DNA from: Rhizobiales bacterium CCH3-A5
GTDB taxonomy: Bacteria; Pseudomonadota; Alphaproteobacteria; Rhizobiales; Beijerinckiaceae
Direction: 5' to 3'
Assembly (NCBI GenBank): GCA_001556025.1
Contig: LSIB01000059.1
Span: 1-55,318 of the forward strand
Length of the DNA stretch: 55,318 bases
The notes under the pieces are model-generated. The model was not told the origin of the DNA. It saw nothing but the letters and a program-made list of their open reading frames with translations, and did no database searches. Each line of letters opens with the position of its first letter. Within the stretch, counting starts at the first letter, position 1. The position numbers and the translations under genes are program-made. Below are positions 34,305 through 43,194 of the stretch, one piece after another.

Positions 34305-35639
34305 ATGCTGTCTCATGCGGAAAACGAACTGCTCTGCCGGGTCGAGGGCGATGCGCCGATGGGCGCGCTGATGCGCCGCCACTGGGTTCCGGCGCTGCTC
34401 TCCGAGCAACTGGTCGAGAGCGACGGCGCGCCGGTCCGGGTGCGGCTGTTCGGCGAGGACCTCGTGGCGTTTCGCGACACCGACGGGCGCATCGGCGTGC
34501 TCGGCGAGTTCTGCCCGCATCGCAAGGCCTCGCTCTTCTTCGGCCGCAACGAGGAATGCGGCCTGCGCTGCCTCTACCATGGCTGGAAGTTCGACGTGGA
34601 CGGCAGGGTGCTGGAGATGGTCTCCGAACCGGCCGAGAGTGGCTTCGCCGACAAAGTGCAGCACAAGGCCTATCCGACGCAGGAAGCCGGCGGCTTCATC
34701 TGGGTCTATATGGGGCCGAAGGATGCGATGCCGGAGTTCGAGCCGCCGGCCTGGGCCCCGACGCCGGAAGCCAAGGTCTCGATCGTCAAGATCGACCTGC
34801 CCGTGAACTGGGCGCAGATCATGGAAGGTCAGATCGACTCGGCCCATTCCTCCAGCCTGCATTCCTCCGACATGAAACCAGCGCGCGTCGCCACCGCCGG
34901 CGCGACGGCGACGCACTGGACGCGGCCCTCGACCGACAAGAACCCGCGCATCCAGGTGCAGCTCACCAATTACGGCTTCCGCTACGCCGCGATCCGCCGG
35001 CCGATCACCAATGCGCAGACGCATGACTATGTCCGGCTGACCGTCTTCGTCGCGCCCTTCACGGCGCTGATCCCGCCCAACTCCTCCTATAACGTCGCCA
35101 CCGTGATCGTGCCCAAGGACGACGTCTCCAGCTATTTCCACTTCATCGCCTGGGGCAATGACGACTGCATCGACCAGGAGAGCTGGCGGAAATTCTGCGT
35201 GGCTCAGGTCGGCATCGACCTCGACAAGACCTACAAGCCGATGCTGCGGAACAAGGCCAACAACTACCTGCAGGACCGCAAGGCGATGAAGCTGGGAGAT
35301 TTCACCGGCGTGCCGGGCATCCCCAACCAGGACATCATGATGTGGGAATCGATGGGGCCGATCGCCGACCGCACGAGCGAGCGGCTCGGCGCCAGCGACA
35401 TCGCCATCGTCCAGTTTCGCCGCGTGATGATCGACGCAGCCCGCAAGCACGCCGCCGGAGGCGAGCCGCTGGGCCTGGTCGAACCGCATATCCCGCAGGC
35501 GAACCTGCGCTCCTATCAGGGCATCGTTCCCAAGAGCGAGGACTGGCGCAAGCTCGGCGCCTCGACGCAGGAGGCGGCGCTGATCGACGGCATGGAGCAG
35601 GACGAGACGGAAGCCGAGATGGCCGCGGCGCGGGGATAG
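34305..35639 (+). CDS. Rieske non-heme iron oxygenase, phthalate 4,5-dioxygenase-like
   Basis: A 444-residue oxygenase alpha subunit. The Rieske centre is Cys70-x-His72 and Cys89-x2-His92 (CPHRK and CLYHGW). The mononuclear iron site is in GQIDSAHSSSLHSSD near residue 185. Length and the N-terminus MLSHAENELLCRV match the phthalate dioxygenase group, which works with PDR-type reductases such as the one encoded next to it. GGGAGAG precedes the ATG at 34305. The aromatic acid used is not proven. Confidence 0.88.
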   Translation: MLSHAENELLCRVEGDAPMGALMRRHWVPALLSEQLVESDGAPVRVRLFGEDLVAFRDTDGRIGVLGEFCPHRKASLFFGRNEECGLRCLYHGWKFDVDGRVLEMVSEPAESGFADKVQHKAYPTQEAGGFIWVYMGPKDAMPEFEPPAWAPTPEAKVSIVKIDLPVNWAQIMEGQIDSAHSSSLHSSDMKPARVATAGATATHWTRPSTDKNPRIQVQLTNYGFRYAAIRRPITNAQTHDYVRLTVFVAPFTALIPPNSSYNVATVIVPKDDVSSYFHFIAWGNDDCIDQESWRKFCVAQVGIDLDKTYKPMLRNKANNYLQDRKAMKLGDFTGVPGIPNQDIMMWESMGPIADRTSERLGASDIAIVQFRRVMIDAARKHAAGGEPLGLVEPHIPQANLRSYQGIVPKSEDWRKLGASTQEAALIDGMEQDETEAEMAAARG

Positions 35640-35679
35640 GGCAGGCTGGCCGAGCATGTCAGGCTAGCAGAGTAAAACT

Positions 35680-36190
35680 CTTCCCCTCCCCCTCGTGGGG
35701 AGGGGATAGGGGTGGGGGGCGAATGACCGGGCGAGCCTTATCGGAAAGCGAGCAATGCCGTTCGAGCGAGACAAAATAAAGGTCGCCTCGGCTGCCGCCA
35801 AACATAACGCGCCCACCTTGCGCAAGGCGCTGACCGCGCCGGAAAAGCGCCTGTGGATGCTGCTTCGCCAGCGGCTCCCGCAGGAGCAGACGCATTTTCG
35901 CCGGCAGATGGCTTTGGGCTCCTATGTGGTCGACTTCGTCTGCCTCCGCAGCAGGCTTGTCATCGAGGTGGATGGCGAGCAGCACGGGACAGACGCCGCC
36001 CAACGCTACGATCTCGCGCGGACCAATTGGCTCGAAGCGCAGGGTTTTCGCGTGCTCCGCTTCACAAACGGTCAGGTGATGACCGAAGCGGATAGCGTGA
36101 TCGACACGATTTACGCGGCTTTGACGATCGGCGATGAACCCGGTCTTTCGCCCCCCACCCCTATCCCCTCCCCACAAGGGGGAGGGGAAG
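35680..36190. mobile_element. Palindrome-bounded DUF559 nuclease unit
   Basis: A 511-base unit with 52-bp terminal inverted repeats (35680-35731 and 36139-36190) matching at 50 of 52 positions. Each end is a hairpin (CCCCTCCCC, GGGGAGGGG) facing outward and a tail ATAGGGGTGGGGGG facing inward, the same plan as the pair at 4246-4390. The only gene inside encodes a DUF559 nuclease, whose last residues are encoded by the right repeat. No target-site duplication is evident. It lies within a catabolic gene cluster, between the oxygenase and aldehyde dehydrogenase genes. Confidence 0.6.
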
Positions 36191-36204
36191 AGCCCGTGCT
36201 GTAA
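35755..36204 (+). CDS. DUF559-family, Vsr-like endonuclease
   Basis: A 149-residue protein. The core LTAPEKRLWMLLRQR, FRRQMALGSYVVDFVC, LVIEVDGEQHG and LEAQGFRVLRFTNGQV is the DUF559 signature, related to very-short-patch-repair endonucleases of the PD-(D/E)XK type. The D of VVDF and the E/D of IEVDGEQH would bind metal. The C-terminal PPTPIPSPQGGGEE is translated from the right-hand palindrome, so the gene runs through the repeat to a stop at 36202. Its role is unknown; DNA nicking at palindromes is a hypothesis. Confidence 0.85.
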   Translation: MPFERDKIKVASAAAKHNAPTLRKALTAPEKRLWMLLRQRLPQEQTHFRRQMALGSYVVDFVCLRSRLVIEVDGEQHGTDAAQRYDLARTNWLEAQGFRVLRFTNGQVMTEADSVIDTIYAALTIGDEPGLSPPTPIPSPQGGGEEPVL

Positions 36205-36297
36205 AGCGCTGTGCTTCACGCCCCGCAAGCCATTTCGGCTTAGGTCCTCAACGGCGAAAGTCTTGGAAAGATCGGCCAAGCCGGGAGAAGCTCGCGC

Positions 36298-37806
36298 ATG
36301 ACGGGCCAGTCCAAGAGCCCTCCGGAAACGCGCCCGAGGTCTTCGATGCCCGACACGCCCCCTCCGATCGGCCGCAGCCTCTATTACGGCGGCGGCTGGC
36401 GTCACCCGAAGTCGGGCCGCTATGTCGCGACCCTTAACCCCGGCCTGAACGAGCCGATCTGCGATGTCGCCGAGGCCGGCGCGGCCGATGTCGATGCGGC
36501 TGTCGCGGCGGCGCGCGAGGCCTTCAGGGTCTGGCGCAAGGTCGTGCCGCTGGAGCGCGGCCGCATCCTCAAGGCGATTGCCGAAATCGTCCGCAGGAAC
36601 GCCCGCGAACTCGCGGCTCTCGACGCGCAGAACTGCGGCAACCCGGTCACGGAGATGATGGGCGACGCAACCATCGCAGCCGCCCAGCTCGATTTCTTCG
36701 GCGGGCTCGTCACCGAGATGAAGGGCGACACGATCCCGATGGGGCCCGACACACTGAATCTGACGGTGCGCCAGCCGCTCGGCGTGGTCGCGCGGATTCT
36801 CGCCTTCAATCACCCTTTCATGTTCTGCGCCGGCAAGATGGCGGCCCCGCTGGCGGCCGGCAACGCCATCATCGTCAAGCCGCCGGAGCAGGCGCCGCTG
36901 TCCTCGCTGCGTCTGGCCGAGCTGGTCGAGCGACTGCTGCCGCCGGGCGTCTTCAGCGTCGTGCCGGGCGGGCGCGAGGCGGGTGCCGCGCTCGCATCCC
37001 ATCCCGGCGTCGACAAGGTCGCGCTCATCGGCAGCGTAGGCGCAGGCCGCGCCGTGATGAAGGCGGCGAGCGACAGCATCAAGCCGGTGCTGCTCGAACT
37101 CGGCGGCAAGAACGCGCTGATCGCCTTTGCCGATGCGAACCCCGACGCGGTCGCCAGCGCCATGGTCGCCGGCATGAACTTCACCTGGTGCGGCCAGTCC
37201 TGCGGCTCGACCAGCCGCGCCTTCGTCCACGAGGCGATCTACGAGGACGTGCTGGCGCGGCTGCCGGCGAAGGTCGCGCGCTTCGTCCCCGGCATCCCCA
37301 CCGAGGATGCAACGACAATGGGCGCTATCGTTAGCGGCGTGCAGCATGAGCGGATCATGGGCTTCATCGCCTCGGCGAAGGCCGAGGGCGCACGGCTGGT
37401 CACCGGCGGGGCCGCGCCGTCCGATCCCAAGCTCGGCAAGGGCTTCTATGTCGAGCCGACGATCTTCGCCGACGTGACGCCGACGATGCGGATCGCGCGC
37501 GAGGAGATTTTTGGCCCGGTTCTGGCCGTCGCGCCCTGGAGCGACGAGGCCGCCATGCTCCGTGACGTCAACACCGTCGAGTACGGCTTGACCTGTTCGA
37601 TCTGGACCAACGACCTGACCAAAGCGCACCGCACGGCCATGGAGGTCGAGGCCGGCTTCGTCTGGATCAACGAGGTTTCCAAGCATTTCCTCGGCGCGCC
37701 TTTCGGCGGCTGGAAGCAGTCGGGCATCGGCCGCGAGGAATGCCTCGGTGAGCTGATCGCCTTCACGCAGGAAAAGAACATCCACATCAGCCTGAAGCAG
37801 GCTTGA
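36298..37806 (+). CDS. Aldehyde dehydrogenase (NAD-dependent)
   Basis: A 502-residue ALDH-superfamily enzyme. NHPFMFCAGKMAAPLAAGN near residue 165, LLELGGKNALIAF (catalytic Glu) near residue 265, and WCGQSCGSTSR (catalytic Cys) near residue 300 are intact. EEIFGPVLAV follows near 400. GGGAGAAG precedes the ATG at 36298; ATG at 36346 would give the domain with a shorter N-terminus. The next gene, a TPP-dependent decarboxylase, begins nine bases after its stop. The pair fits decarboxylation of a 2-oxo acid to an aldehyde and its oxidation to the acid. Confidence 0.93.
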   Translation: MTGQSKSPPETRPRSSMPDTPPPIGRSLYYGGGWRHPKSGRYVATLNPGLNEPICDVAEAGAADVDAAVAAAREAFRVWRKVVPLERGRILKAIAEIVRRNARELAALDAQNCGNPVTEMMGDATIAAAQLDFFGGLVTEMKGDTIPMGPDTLNLTVRQPLGVVARILAFNHPFMFCAGKMAAPLAAGNAIIVKPPEQAPLSSLRLAELVERLLPPGVFSVVPGGREAGAALASHPGVDKVALIGSVGAGRAVMKAASDSIKPVLLELGGKNALIAFADANPDAVASAMVAGMNFTWCGQSCGSTSRAFVHEAIYEDVLARLPAKVARFVPGIPTEDATTMGAIVSGVQHERIMGFIASAKAEGARLVTGGAAPSDPKLGKGFYVEPTIFADVTPTMRIAREEIFGPVLAVAPWSDEAAMLRDVNTVEYGLTCSIWTNDLTKAHRTAMEVEAGFVWINEVSKHFLGAPFGGWKQSGIGREECLGELIAFTQEKNIHISLKQA

Positions 37807-37814
37807 GGACACCC

Positions 37815-39614
37815 ATGACAGACCTGCCGACGTCCGACTCGCCTCTCGCCGGGATCGACACCCCCGTTGCGTCAACCGACAACGGCGTCTGGGGCAGCGA
37901 CGTCGTCGCGCTGATGCTGCGCCGGCTCGAAATCCGCTACCTCGCGCTGAACCCCGGCTCCAGCTATCGCGGCCTTCACGACAGTCTCGTCAATCATCTC
38001 GGCAACCAGAACCCGCAGATGCTGCTGTGCCTGCATGAGGAGCATGCGGTCGCGCTGGCCCATGGCTGGGCCAAGGTCACCGGCACGCCCATGGGCGTGA
38101 TCCTGCACAGCAATGTCGGGCTGATGCATGGCACGATGGCGATCTACAACGCCTGGTGCGACCGCGTGCCGATGCTGATCCTGGGCGCGACCGGCCCGGT
38201 CGACGCCAATGAGCGACGGCCCTGGATCGACTGGCTCCACACGGCCAAGGATCAGGGCGCGTTGATCCGGCCTTATGTGAAATGGGATGATCAGCCGGTC
38301 TCCGTGCCGGCCGCGATCGATTCGCTCATTCGCGCCGCGAACCTGACCCGCATGGCCCCGCAGGCCCCGGTCTATGTCTGTCTCGACGTCTCGATGCAGG
38401 AGAAGCGGCTGGACGAGATGCCGCCGCTGCCGGACCCGAAGCGCTTCGCTCCGGCCGCGCCCGCGATCCCGTCCGTGGCCGATGTCGACCGGGCCGCGGC
38501 GCTGCTGCGCGATGCCAAAAACCCGCTGATCCTGTTCGGCCGGGTTTCGCGTCGTCCGTCCGACTGGGCCCGCCGCATCGCGCTGGCCGAGCATCTGCGC
38601 GCCGCCGTGCTGACCGACATCAAGGTCGGCGCGGCCTTCCCGACGAACCATGAACTCCATGCCGCCAAGCCCGGCTACTTCCTCGACGAGCAGGCCGCCG
38701 ATGCGATCCGCGCCGCCGATGTCGTGCTGGCGCTGGACTGGGTCGATCTCGGCGGCACGATGCGGCAGGTGGGCCGGGCCGCACCGACCATCGTCAACGT
38801 TTCGCTCGACCACAATCTCCACAATGGCTGGAGCATGGACCATCAGACGCTCGCGCCCGCCGATCTCCATCTGGCGAGCGACCCCGATCTGGCGCTGCAC
38901 CTGATCGCCGATGCGCTCGGCGTCGCTGCGGGAACGAAGCCCGACGCGCTGCCCGCGCTGCCGGGCTTCGCGTTCGATCCCGACCGGCCGCTCGATGTGG
39001 TCTCGCTCGCCGGCGCGATGGGCCACGCGCTGCGCGACGAGGTCATCAGCCTGATCCGCCTGCCGCTCGGCTGGGCCGGCGACGCATGGCATTTCCGGCA
39101 CCCGCTCGACTATCTCGGCATCGACGGCGGCGGCGGCATCGCCTCGGGGCCGGGCATGGTCGTCGGGGCGGCGCTGGCGCTGAAGGGAACGGGCCGGCTC
39201 CCCGTGGCGGTGCTCGGCGACGGCGACACCATGATGGGCGTCTCGGCGCTCTGGACTGCCGCGCATTACAAGCTGCCCTTCGTCGCGATCGTCTCCAACA
39301 ACCGCTCCTTCTTCAACGACGAGGTCCATCAGGAGCGCGTCGCGAAACAGCGCCAGCGACCGGTCGAGAACAAATGGATCGGCCAGCGCATCGACGAGCC
39401 CGACATCGACATCGCCGCGATTGCCCGGGCGCAGGGTCTGGTCGGCATAGGGCCGGTCCTGACCGTGCAGGCGCTCGCCGACGCTGTCGCGGAAGGTGTG
39501 AAAGCAGCGAAGGCCGGCGCCTCGGTCGTGATCGACGCCCGCGTCCTGCCCGGCTACAACCCGGCCATGGCGGCGGGCATGACGCGGCATGGCGGCGAGA
39601 CGGCCAAGGGCTGA
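37815..39614 (+). CDS. TPP-dependent enzyme, benzoylformate-decarboxylase/acetolactate-synthase-like
   Basis: A 599-residue thiamine-diphosphate enzyme. The N-terminal domain has the catalytic Glu in LHEEHAVALAHGWAKVTG near residue 78. The central domain starts near residue 220. The TPP/Mg motif GDGDTMMGVSALWTAAHYKLPFVAIVSNN lies near residue 470, split as GDG and NN. It may decarboxylate an aromatic 2-oxo acid; acetolactate synthase, oxalyl-CoA decarboxylase and benzoylformate decarboxylase share the fold, so the reaction is uncertain. It follows the aldehyde dehydrogenase gene closely and is probably co-transcribed. Confidence 0.85.
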   Translation: MTDLPTSDSPLAGIDTPVASTDNGVWGSDVVALMLRRLEIRYLALNPGSSYRGLHDSLVNHLGNQNPQMLLCLHEEHAVALAHGWAKVTGTPMGVILHSNVGLMHGTMAIYNAWCDRVPMLILGATGPVDANERRPWIDWLHTAKDQGALIRPYVKWDDQPVSVPAAIDSLIRAANLTRMAPQAPVYVCLDVSMQEKRLDEMPPLPDPKRFAPAAPAIPSVADVDRAAALLRDAKNPLILFGRVSRRPSDWARRIALAEHLRAAVLTDIKVGAAFPTNHELHAAKPGYFLDEQAADAIRAADVVLALDWVDLGGTMRQVGRAAPTIVNVSLDHNLHNGWSMDHQTLAPADLHLASDPDLALHLIADALGVAAGTKPDALPALPGFAFDPDRPLDVVSLAGAMGHALRDEVISLIRLPLGWAGDAWHFRHPLDYLGIDGGGGIASGPGMVVGAALALKGTGRLPVAVLGDGDTMMGVSALWTAAHYKLPFVAIVSNNRSFFNDEVHQERVAKQRQRPVENKWIGQRIDEPDIDIAAIARAQGLVGIGPVLTVQALADAVAEGVKAAKAGASVVIDARVLPGYNPAMAAGMTRHGGETAKG

Positions 39615-39626
39615 CGGACGCGCTCG

Positions 39627-40169
39627 TCAGTCCTCCGTCCCGGCCTCCAGCGGAAGGTCCGACAGGTTGCGCTGGACGGCGGCGAGATAGCCGAGGAAGC
39701 GCTCGCGGTCCTCCGGCGTGAAGCCTGTCGTCGCCTGCTCGACGACCTCGCGCGCCAGCGGCAGCAGTTCCGTCTTGAGCGCACGGCCCTTCGCCGTCAG
39801 GCGCACGCTGAGCTTGCGCCGGTCCTGCGCGTCGCGCTCGCGCGTGACGAGCCCCGCCTTTTCCATCGCAGCAAGCGCCGTAAGCGTCGTCGGCTCCATG
39901 GTACCGATGCGCCGGGAGAGTTCGCGCTGGGTCAGGCCGTCCTCCTGCCAGAGCGCGCGCAGGAAATACCACATGCCCGGCGTCACGCCGTGGGGCTCAA
40001 TCCGCACCTGCAGATAGCGCTGCGTGGCGCGGTTGGCCATGCGCAGCTGGTAGCCGACGCTGCTCTCGAACGGCAGCTCCGGCTTCGGTTCGGCCGAGGG
40101 AGGGGCAGGGGGTTTCTCTGTCCCGGACATGACGTGTTCCGATTCGGCCGGTCGCTGCGAAGCGTCCAT
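39627..40169 (-). CDS. MarR-family transcriptional regulator
   Basis: A 180-residue winged-helix regulator. The core YQLRMANRATQRYLQVRIEPHGVTPGMWYFLRALWQEDGLTQRELSRRIGTMEPTTLTALAAMEKAGLVTRERDAQDRRKLSVRLTAKG, read as its successive helices and wing, is clearly MarR (DRRKL wing motif near residue 125). MarR proteins often repress aromatic catabolism and are released by a phenolic ligand. The inverted repeats at 34234-34257 are candidate targets. The start at 40169 has GAGG six bases upstream. It is convergent with the TPP-enzyme gene. Confidence 0.9.
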   Translation of the reverse strand: MDASQRPAESEHVMSGTEKPPAPPSAEPKPELPFESSVGYQLRMANRATQRYLQVRIEPHGVTPGMWYFLRALWQEDGLTQRELSRRIGTMEPTTLTALAAMEKAGLVTRERDAQDRRKLSVRLTAKGRALKTELLPLAREVVEQATTGFTPEDRERFLGYLAAVQRNLSDLPLEAGTED

Positions 40170-40402
40170 CATAGCCTCAAGCGGGTCCGAACGCGTCCAT
40201 CCCGAAAAGTTTGACAGGCCAAGCGAGAAAGCCTTGGACCTCGACACAGGGCCCTCTCTAGGTTCAGCCTCAAGCAGGCCGCCTCACCATAACAAGGCCG
40301 CGTCCGGGACGAGAAACACATGCCGCCTCACCGCGCCTCGATCGGGCCTTGCCCCTGGCTCCGCGCCCAGCCGCGCCGGCGCATGGCTCGCGGGATGACG
40401 CG

Positions 40403-41290
40403 ATGAGGGACGGCGAACGGGAGGATGAAGCCAGGATGGTCGCCGCAAACGCCAAGCTGCGTCTCGCCGCGTCGCGGTCGGCCGAGACCGATCTCGTCAT
40501 CGACGATGTCTCGATGCATTTCGACACGCGCGAGGGTCGGATCACGGCTGTCGACGGCGTCTCGTTTTCGGTGGAGCGCGGCGAGTTCGTCTCGATCATC
40601 GGCCCGTCAGGCTGCGGCAAGTCGACCGTGTTCAACATCCTCGGCGGGCTGATTGGCGGCTATGAGGGCACGGTCAGCGTCGGCGGCGAGGTCGTCACCG
40701 GGCCGCACCCCTCTGTCGGGATGGTCTTCCAGGAGGAATCGACATTTCCCTGGCGCACAGTCATCGACAACGTCGCCTTCCCGCTCGAGGTGAAGGGCAT
40801 CGGTAAGGCCGAGCGCCATGAGGTGGCGCGGCGCTTCATCGACATGGTCGGGCTCGCCGGCTTCGAGCAGCGTTACCCCTCCGAGCTCTCGGGCGGCATG
40901 CGCCAGCGCGTCGCCATCGCCCGCACGCTGGTCTTCGAGCCAAAAATCCTGCTGATGGACGAGCCCTTCGCGGCGCTGGACGAGCAGACCCGCCTGCTGC
41001 TCGGCGACAAGGTGCTCAAGATTCAGCAGGATCTGAAGCAGACCACGCTGCTGATCACCCACAACATCACCGAGGCGGTCCAGCTCTCGGACCGGGTCGT
41101 CATCATGACCTTCCGGCCCGGCCGGGTGAAGCGCATCGTCGATATCCGCCTGCCGCGCCCGCGCGACGGCGGCGTCATCGGCAGCGAGGCCTTCGGCCGT
41201 TACGTTGCGGAGATCTGGAACGATCTGCGCGAGGAGGCGTCGCGCGGCATGGCCGAATCCGAGGCCGGCGCGCGCAAGGGCAGGGGCTGA
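40403..41290 (+). CDS. ABC transporter ATP-binding protein (nitrate/taurine/aromatic type)
   Basis: An importer ATPase of 295 residues. Walker A is GPSGCGKST near residue 73, signature LSGGMRQRVAIARTL near 163, Walker B ILLMDEPFAALDE near 185, and the switch His in LLITHNITEAV near 218. It belongs to the SsuB/TauB/NrtD group that works with NMT1-type binding proteins. The permease gene follows after three bases. The phthalate ABC importer of Burkholderia (OphFGH) has the same composition. The start is uncertain between 40403 and 40436. Confidence 0.92.
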   Translation: MRDGEREDEARMVAANAKLRLAASRSAETDLVIDDVSMHFDTREGRITAVDGVSFSVERGEFVSIIGPSGCGKSTVFNILGGLIGGYEGTVSVGGEVVTGPHPSVGMVFQEESTFPWRTVIDNVAFPLEVKGIGKAERHEVARRFIDMVGLAGFEQRYPSELSGGMRQRVAIARTLVFEPKILLMDEPFAALDEQTRLLLGDKVLKIQQDLKQTTLLITHNITEAVQLSDRVVIMTFRPGRVKRIVDIRLPRPRDGGVIGSEAFGRYVAEIWNDLREEASRGMAESEAGARKGRG

Positions 41291-41293
41291 GGC

Positions 41294-42049
41294 ATGAAAG
41301 CCTTTCGCGTCCCGCCGCTGCTGATCGGCTTCGGCACCGTCGCGCTGGCGCTCGGTCTCGTCGAGATCATGCTGATGCTCGGCCTGCTCAACCGCTTCGT
41401 GGTGCCGTTCCCCTCGGCGGTGTTCGGCAGTTTCGGCAGGCTCTTCGCCGAGGAGGAATTGCTCGCGCGGCTGCTGCAGACAGGAGCGGAGGCGCTGGCC
41501 GCGAGCATCCTCGTCGCGGTCTTCGGCATCGTCATCGGGGTCGTGCTGTATCGCTTCCGCATCCTGCGGCTGGCGACCGAACCCTGGGTCGCGGCGGTCG
41601 CGGCCGCGCCGATCGTGCTGGCCTATCCGCTGTTCCTCGTGATCTTCGGGCGCAGCGCGGCGACGATCGTGGCGATGGGCTTTGCCGCCGGCCTCGCCCC
41701 CGTCGTGCTGAAGACGCTGGAGGGCCTGAACGGCGTCAGGAAGAGCCTGATCGATGTCGGGCGCAGCTACAATCTCAGCCAGTCGCAATTGTTCTGGAAG
41801 ATCCTGCTTCCCGCCGCCGTGCCGACGATCTTCGTCGGCGTTCGGCTCGGGCTGGTCTTTGCGCTGATCAACCTGATCGGCGTCGAGTTCCTGATCAATT
41901 TCGGCGGCCTCGGCCAGCTCATCAACGACCTCGCCGAGCGTTATGATCTGCCGGCCATGTTCGCGACGATCGTCTTCGTCGTCCTCGTCAGCGTCGTCAT
42001 CTTCGCGGCGCTCGAACGCATGGAGCGCTGGTTCCGCCCGGCGCGGTAG
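41294..42049 (+). CDS. ABC transporter permease
   Basis: An inner-membrane permease of 251 residues with about six helices. The cytoplasmic coupling region lies near LKTLEGLNGVRKSLIDVGRSYNLSQSQLFWKILLPAAVPTIFVGVRLG, read around the EAA-type loop (residues 140-180). It follows the ATPase gene by three bases. A second permease is encoded at 45299, so the importer may be a heterodimer or two systems may share one ATPase. Confidence 0.88.
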   Translation: MKAFRVPPLLIGFGTVALALGLVEIMLMLGLLNRFVVPFPSAVFGSFGRLFAEEELLARLLQTGAEALAASILVAVFGIVIGVVLYRFRILRLATEPWVAAVAAAPIVLAYPLFLVIFGRSAATIVAMGFAAGLAPVVLKTLEGLNGVRKSLIDVGRSYNLSQSQLFWKILLPAAVPTIFVGVRLGLVFALINLIGVEFLINFGGLGQLINDLAERYDLPAMFATIVFVVLVSVVIFAALERMERWFRPAR

Positions 42050-42122
42050 GCGCCAGCCTTGCTGCTGGCCCTCGCGCGCCGCATGATCGCTCCCAACCAG
42101 AAACGCCGCCCGGGAGGCCGCG

Positions 42123-43049
42123 ATCAATCTCAGACAGCTTCGCTATTTCGTCAGGATCGCCGAGGTCGGCAACATCACCCGCGCGGCCGAGCAGCTCAAC
42201 GTCGCCCAGCCCGCTTTGGGGCTCCAGATCAGGCAGTTGGAGCAAGATCTTCGCACCGAGCTCTTGCTGCGGCATTCGCGCGGCGTGGTGCTGACCGATG
42301 CCGGCCGTCTGCTGCTGGAGCGGGCGCGGCGCATCCTGCAGGATGTCGAGGACGCAAAGCGCGACATCCGGGCGCTGAGCGGCGTCGACCAGGAGCTGCT
42401 TTCGCTCGGCCTGACGCCGAGCATCATGCTGCAGATCGGCCCCGATCTGCTGATCGACGCCAAGAATACCATCCCCAGCGTCTCGCTGAGTCTCGTCGAG
42501 GAACTCAGCAACGGTCTTGTTCTGGCGCTGGAGCGTGGCGAGATCAACGCCGCCTTCGCCTATGGCGTCGACGAGCCGCGGCCCGGCATGGAGCGGCAGG
42601 CGCTGTTCGAGGAGGAGCTGCTCTTCGTCCGGCCGGCGACGGAGGAGGCCCTGCCGCCGACGATCACGCTGGCAGAGGCGCTCAGCCACGAACTGGTGCA
42701 GGCCGGCGAACGCGACATGGTGCAGAAGCTGCTCAGGGCGGCGGCGACGAAGTTCTCGATGCCGTTGCGCGTGGTCTACGAGGCGCAGTCGATCCCGGCG
42801 ATGCGGGCGCTGGTGGTGCGCGGCGCTGCGGCCAGCTTCATGCCATATGGTACGGCGATCGAGGATGTCCGGGACGGAAAGCTGGTGAGCCAGCGCATTT
42901 CCGACCTGCCGCCGAAGCGCACCCTCTATCTGATCAGGCCGACGAACCCTCCGGTCTTTCGCCAGCAGGAGGCGATCGACCGCTTTCTCGGGACCGTGAG
43001 CGAGCGGCTGCTGGAATCGCTCGGCCAGCTCGCACACCGTGTCGGATGA
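42123..43049 (+). CDS. LysR-family transcriptional regulator with apparent ATC start codon
   Basis: About 308 residues with a complete LysR protein if translation begins at ATC 42123: INLRQLRYFVRIAEV, then the HTH NITRAAEQLNVAQPALGLQI. GGGAGG at 42112-42117 stands five bases before this ATC, the normal place for a ribosome binding site. An in-frame stop at 42084-42086 lies upstream, and no ATG, GTG or TTG occurs between. The first conventional start in frame is TTG 42216, which would remove most of the HTH. The C-terminal effector domain looks intact. It is either a non-standard start or a start-codon mutation. Confidence 0.8.
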   Translation: MNLRQLRYFVRIAEVGNITRAAEQLNVAQPALGLQIRQLEQDLRTELLLRHSRGVVLTDAGRLLLERARRILQDVEDAKRDIRALSGVDQELLSLGLTPSIMLQIGPDLLIDAKNTIPSVSLSLVEELSNGLVLALERGEINAAFAYGVDEPRPGMERQALFEEELLFVRPATEEALPPTITLAEALSHELVQAGERDMVQKLLRAAATKFSMPLRVVYEAQSIPAMRALVVRGAAASFMPYGTAIEDVRDGKLVSQRISDLPPKRTLYLIRPTNPPVFRQQEAIDRFLGTVSERLLESLGQLAHRVG

Positions 43050-43194
43050 TTCTGGCGTCGGCTGACCCCGCTCTGCCAGACAGCCGCCATCTCCCAGTCA
43101 TTTCGCGGAAGTCTTTGTCCCGGTAGCGCGGGAGGCTCATCATTCCCGCCAAGATCACGGCGCGCCTGCGGGCCTCGCCGGCCGGGAGGAATGT

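Noticed and set aside
35680..36190. G-quadruplex regulation by the G-rich tails
   Set aside because: The G runs (GGGG, GGGG, GGGGGG) could form one, but the strict inverted symmetry and relation to other copies are better explained by a repeat element.
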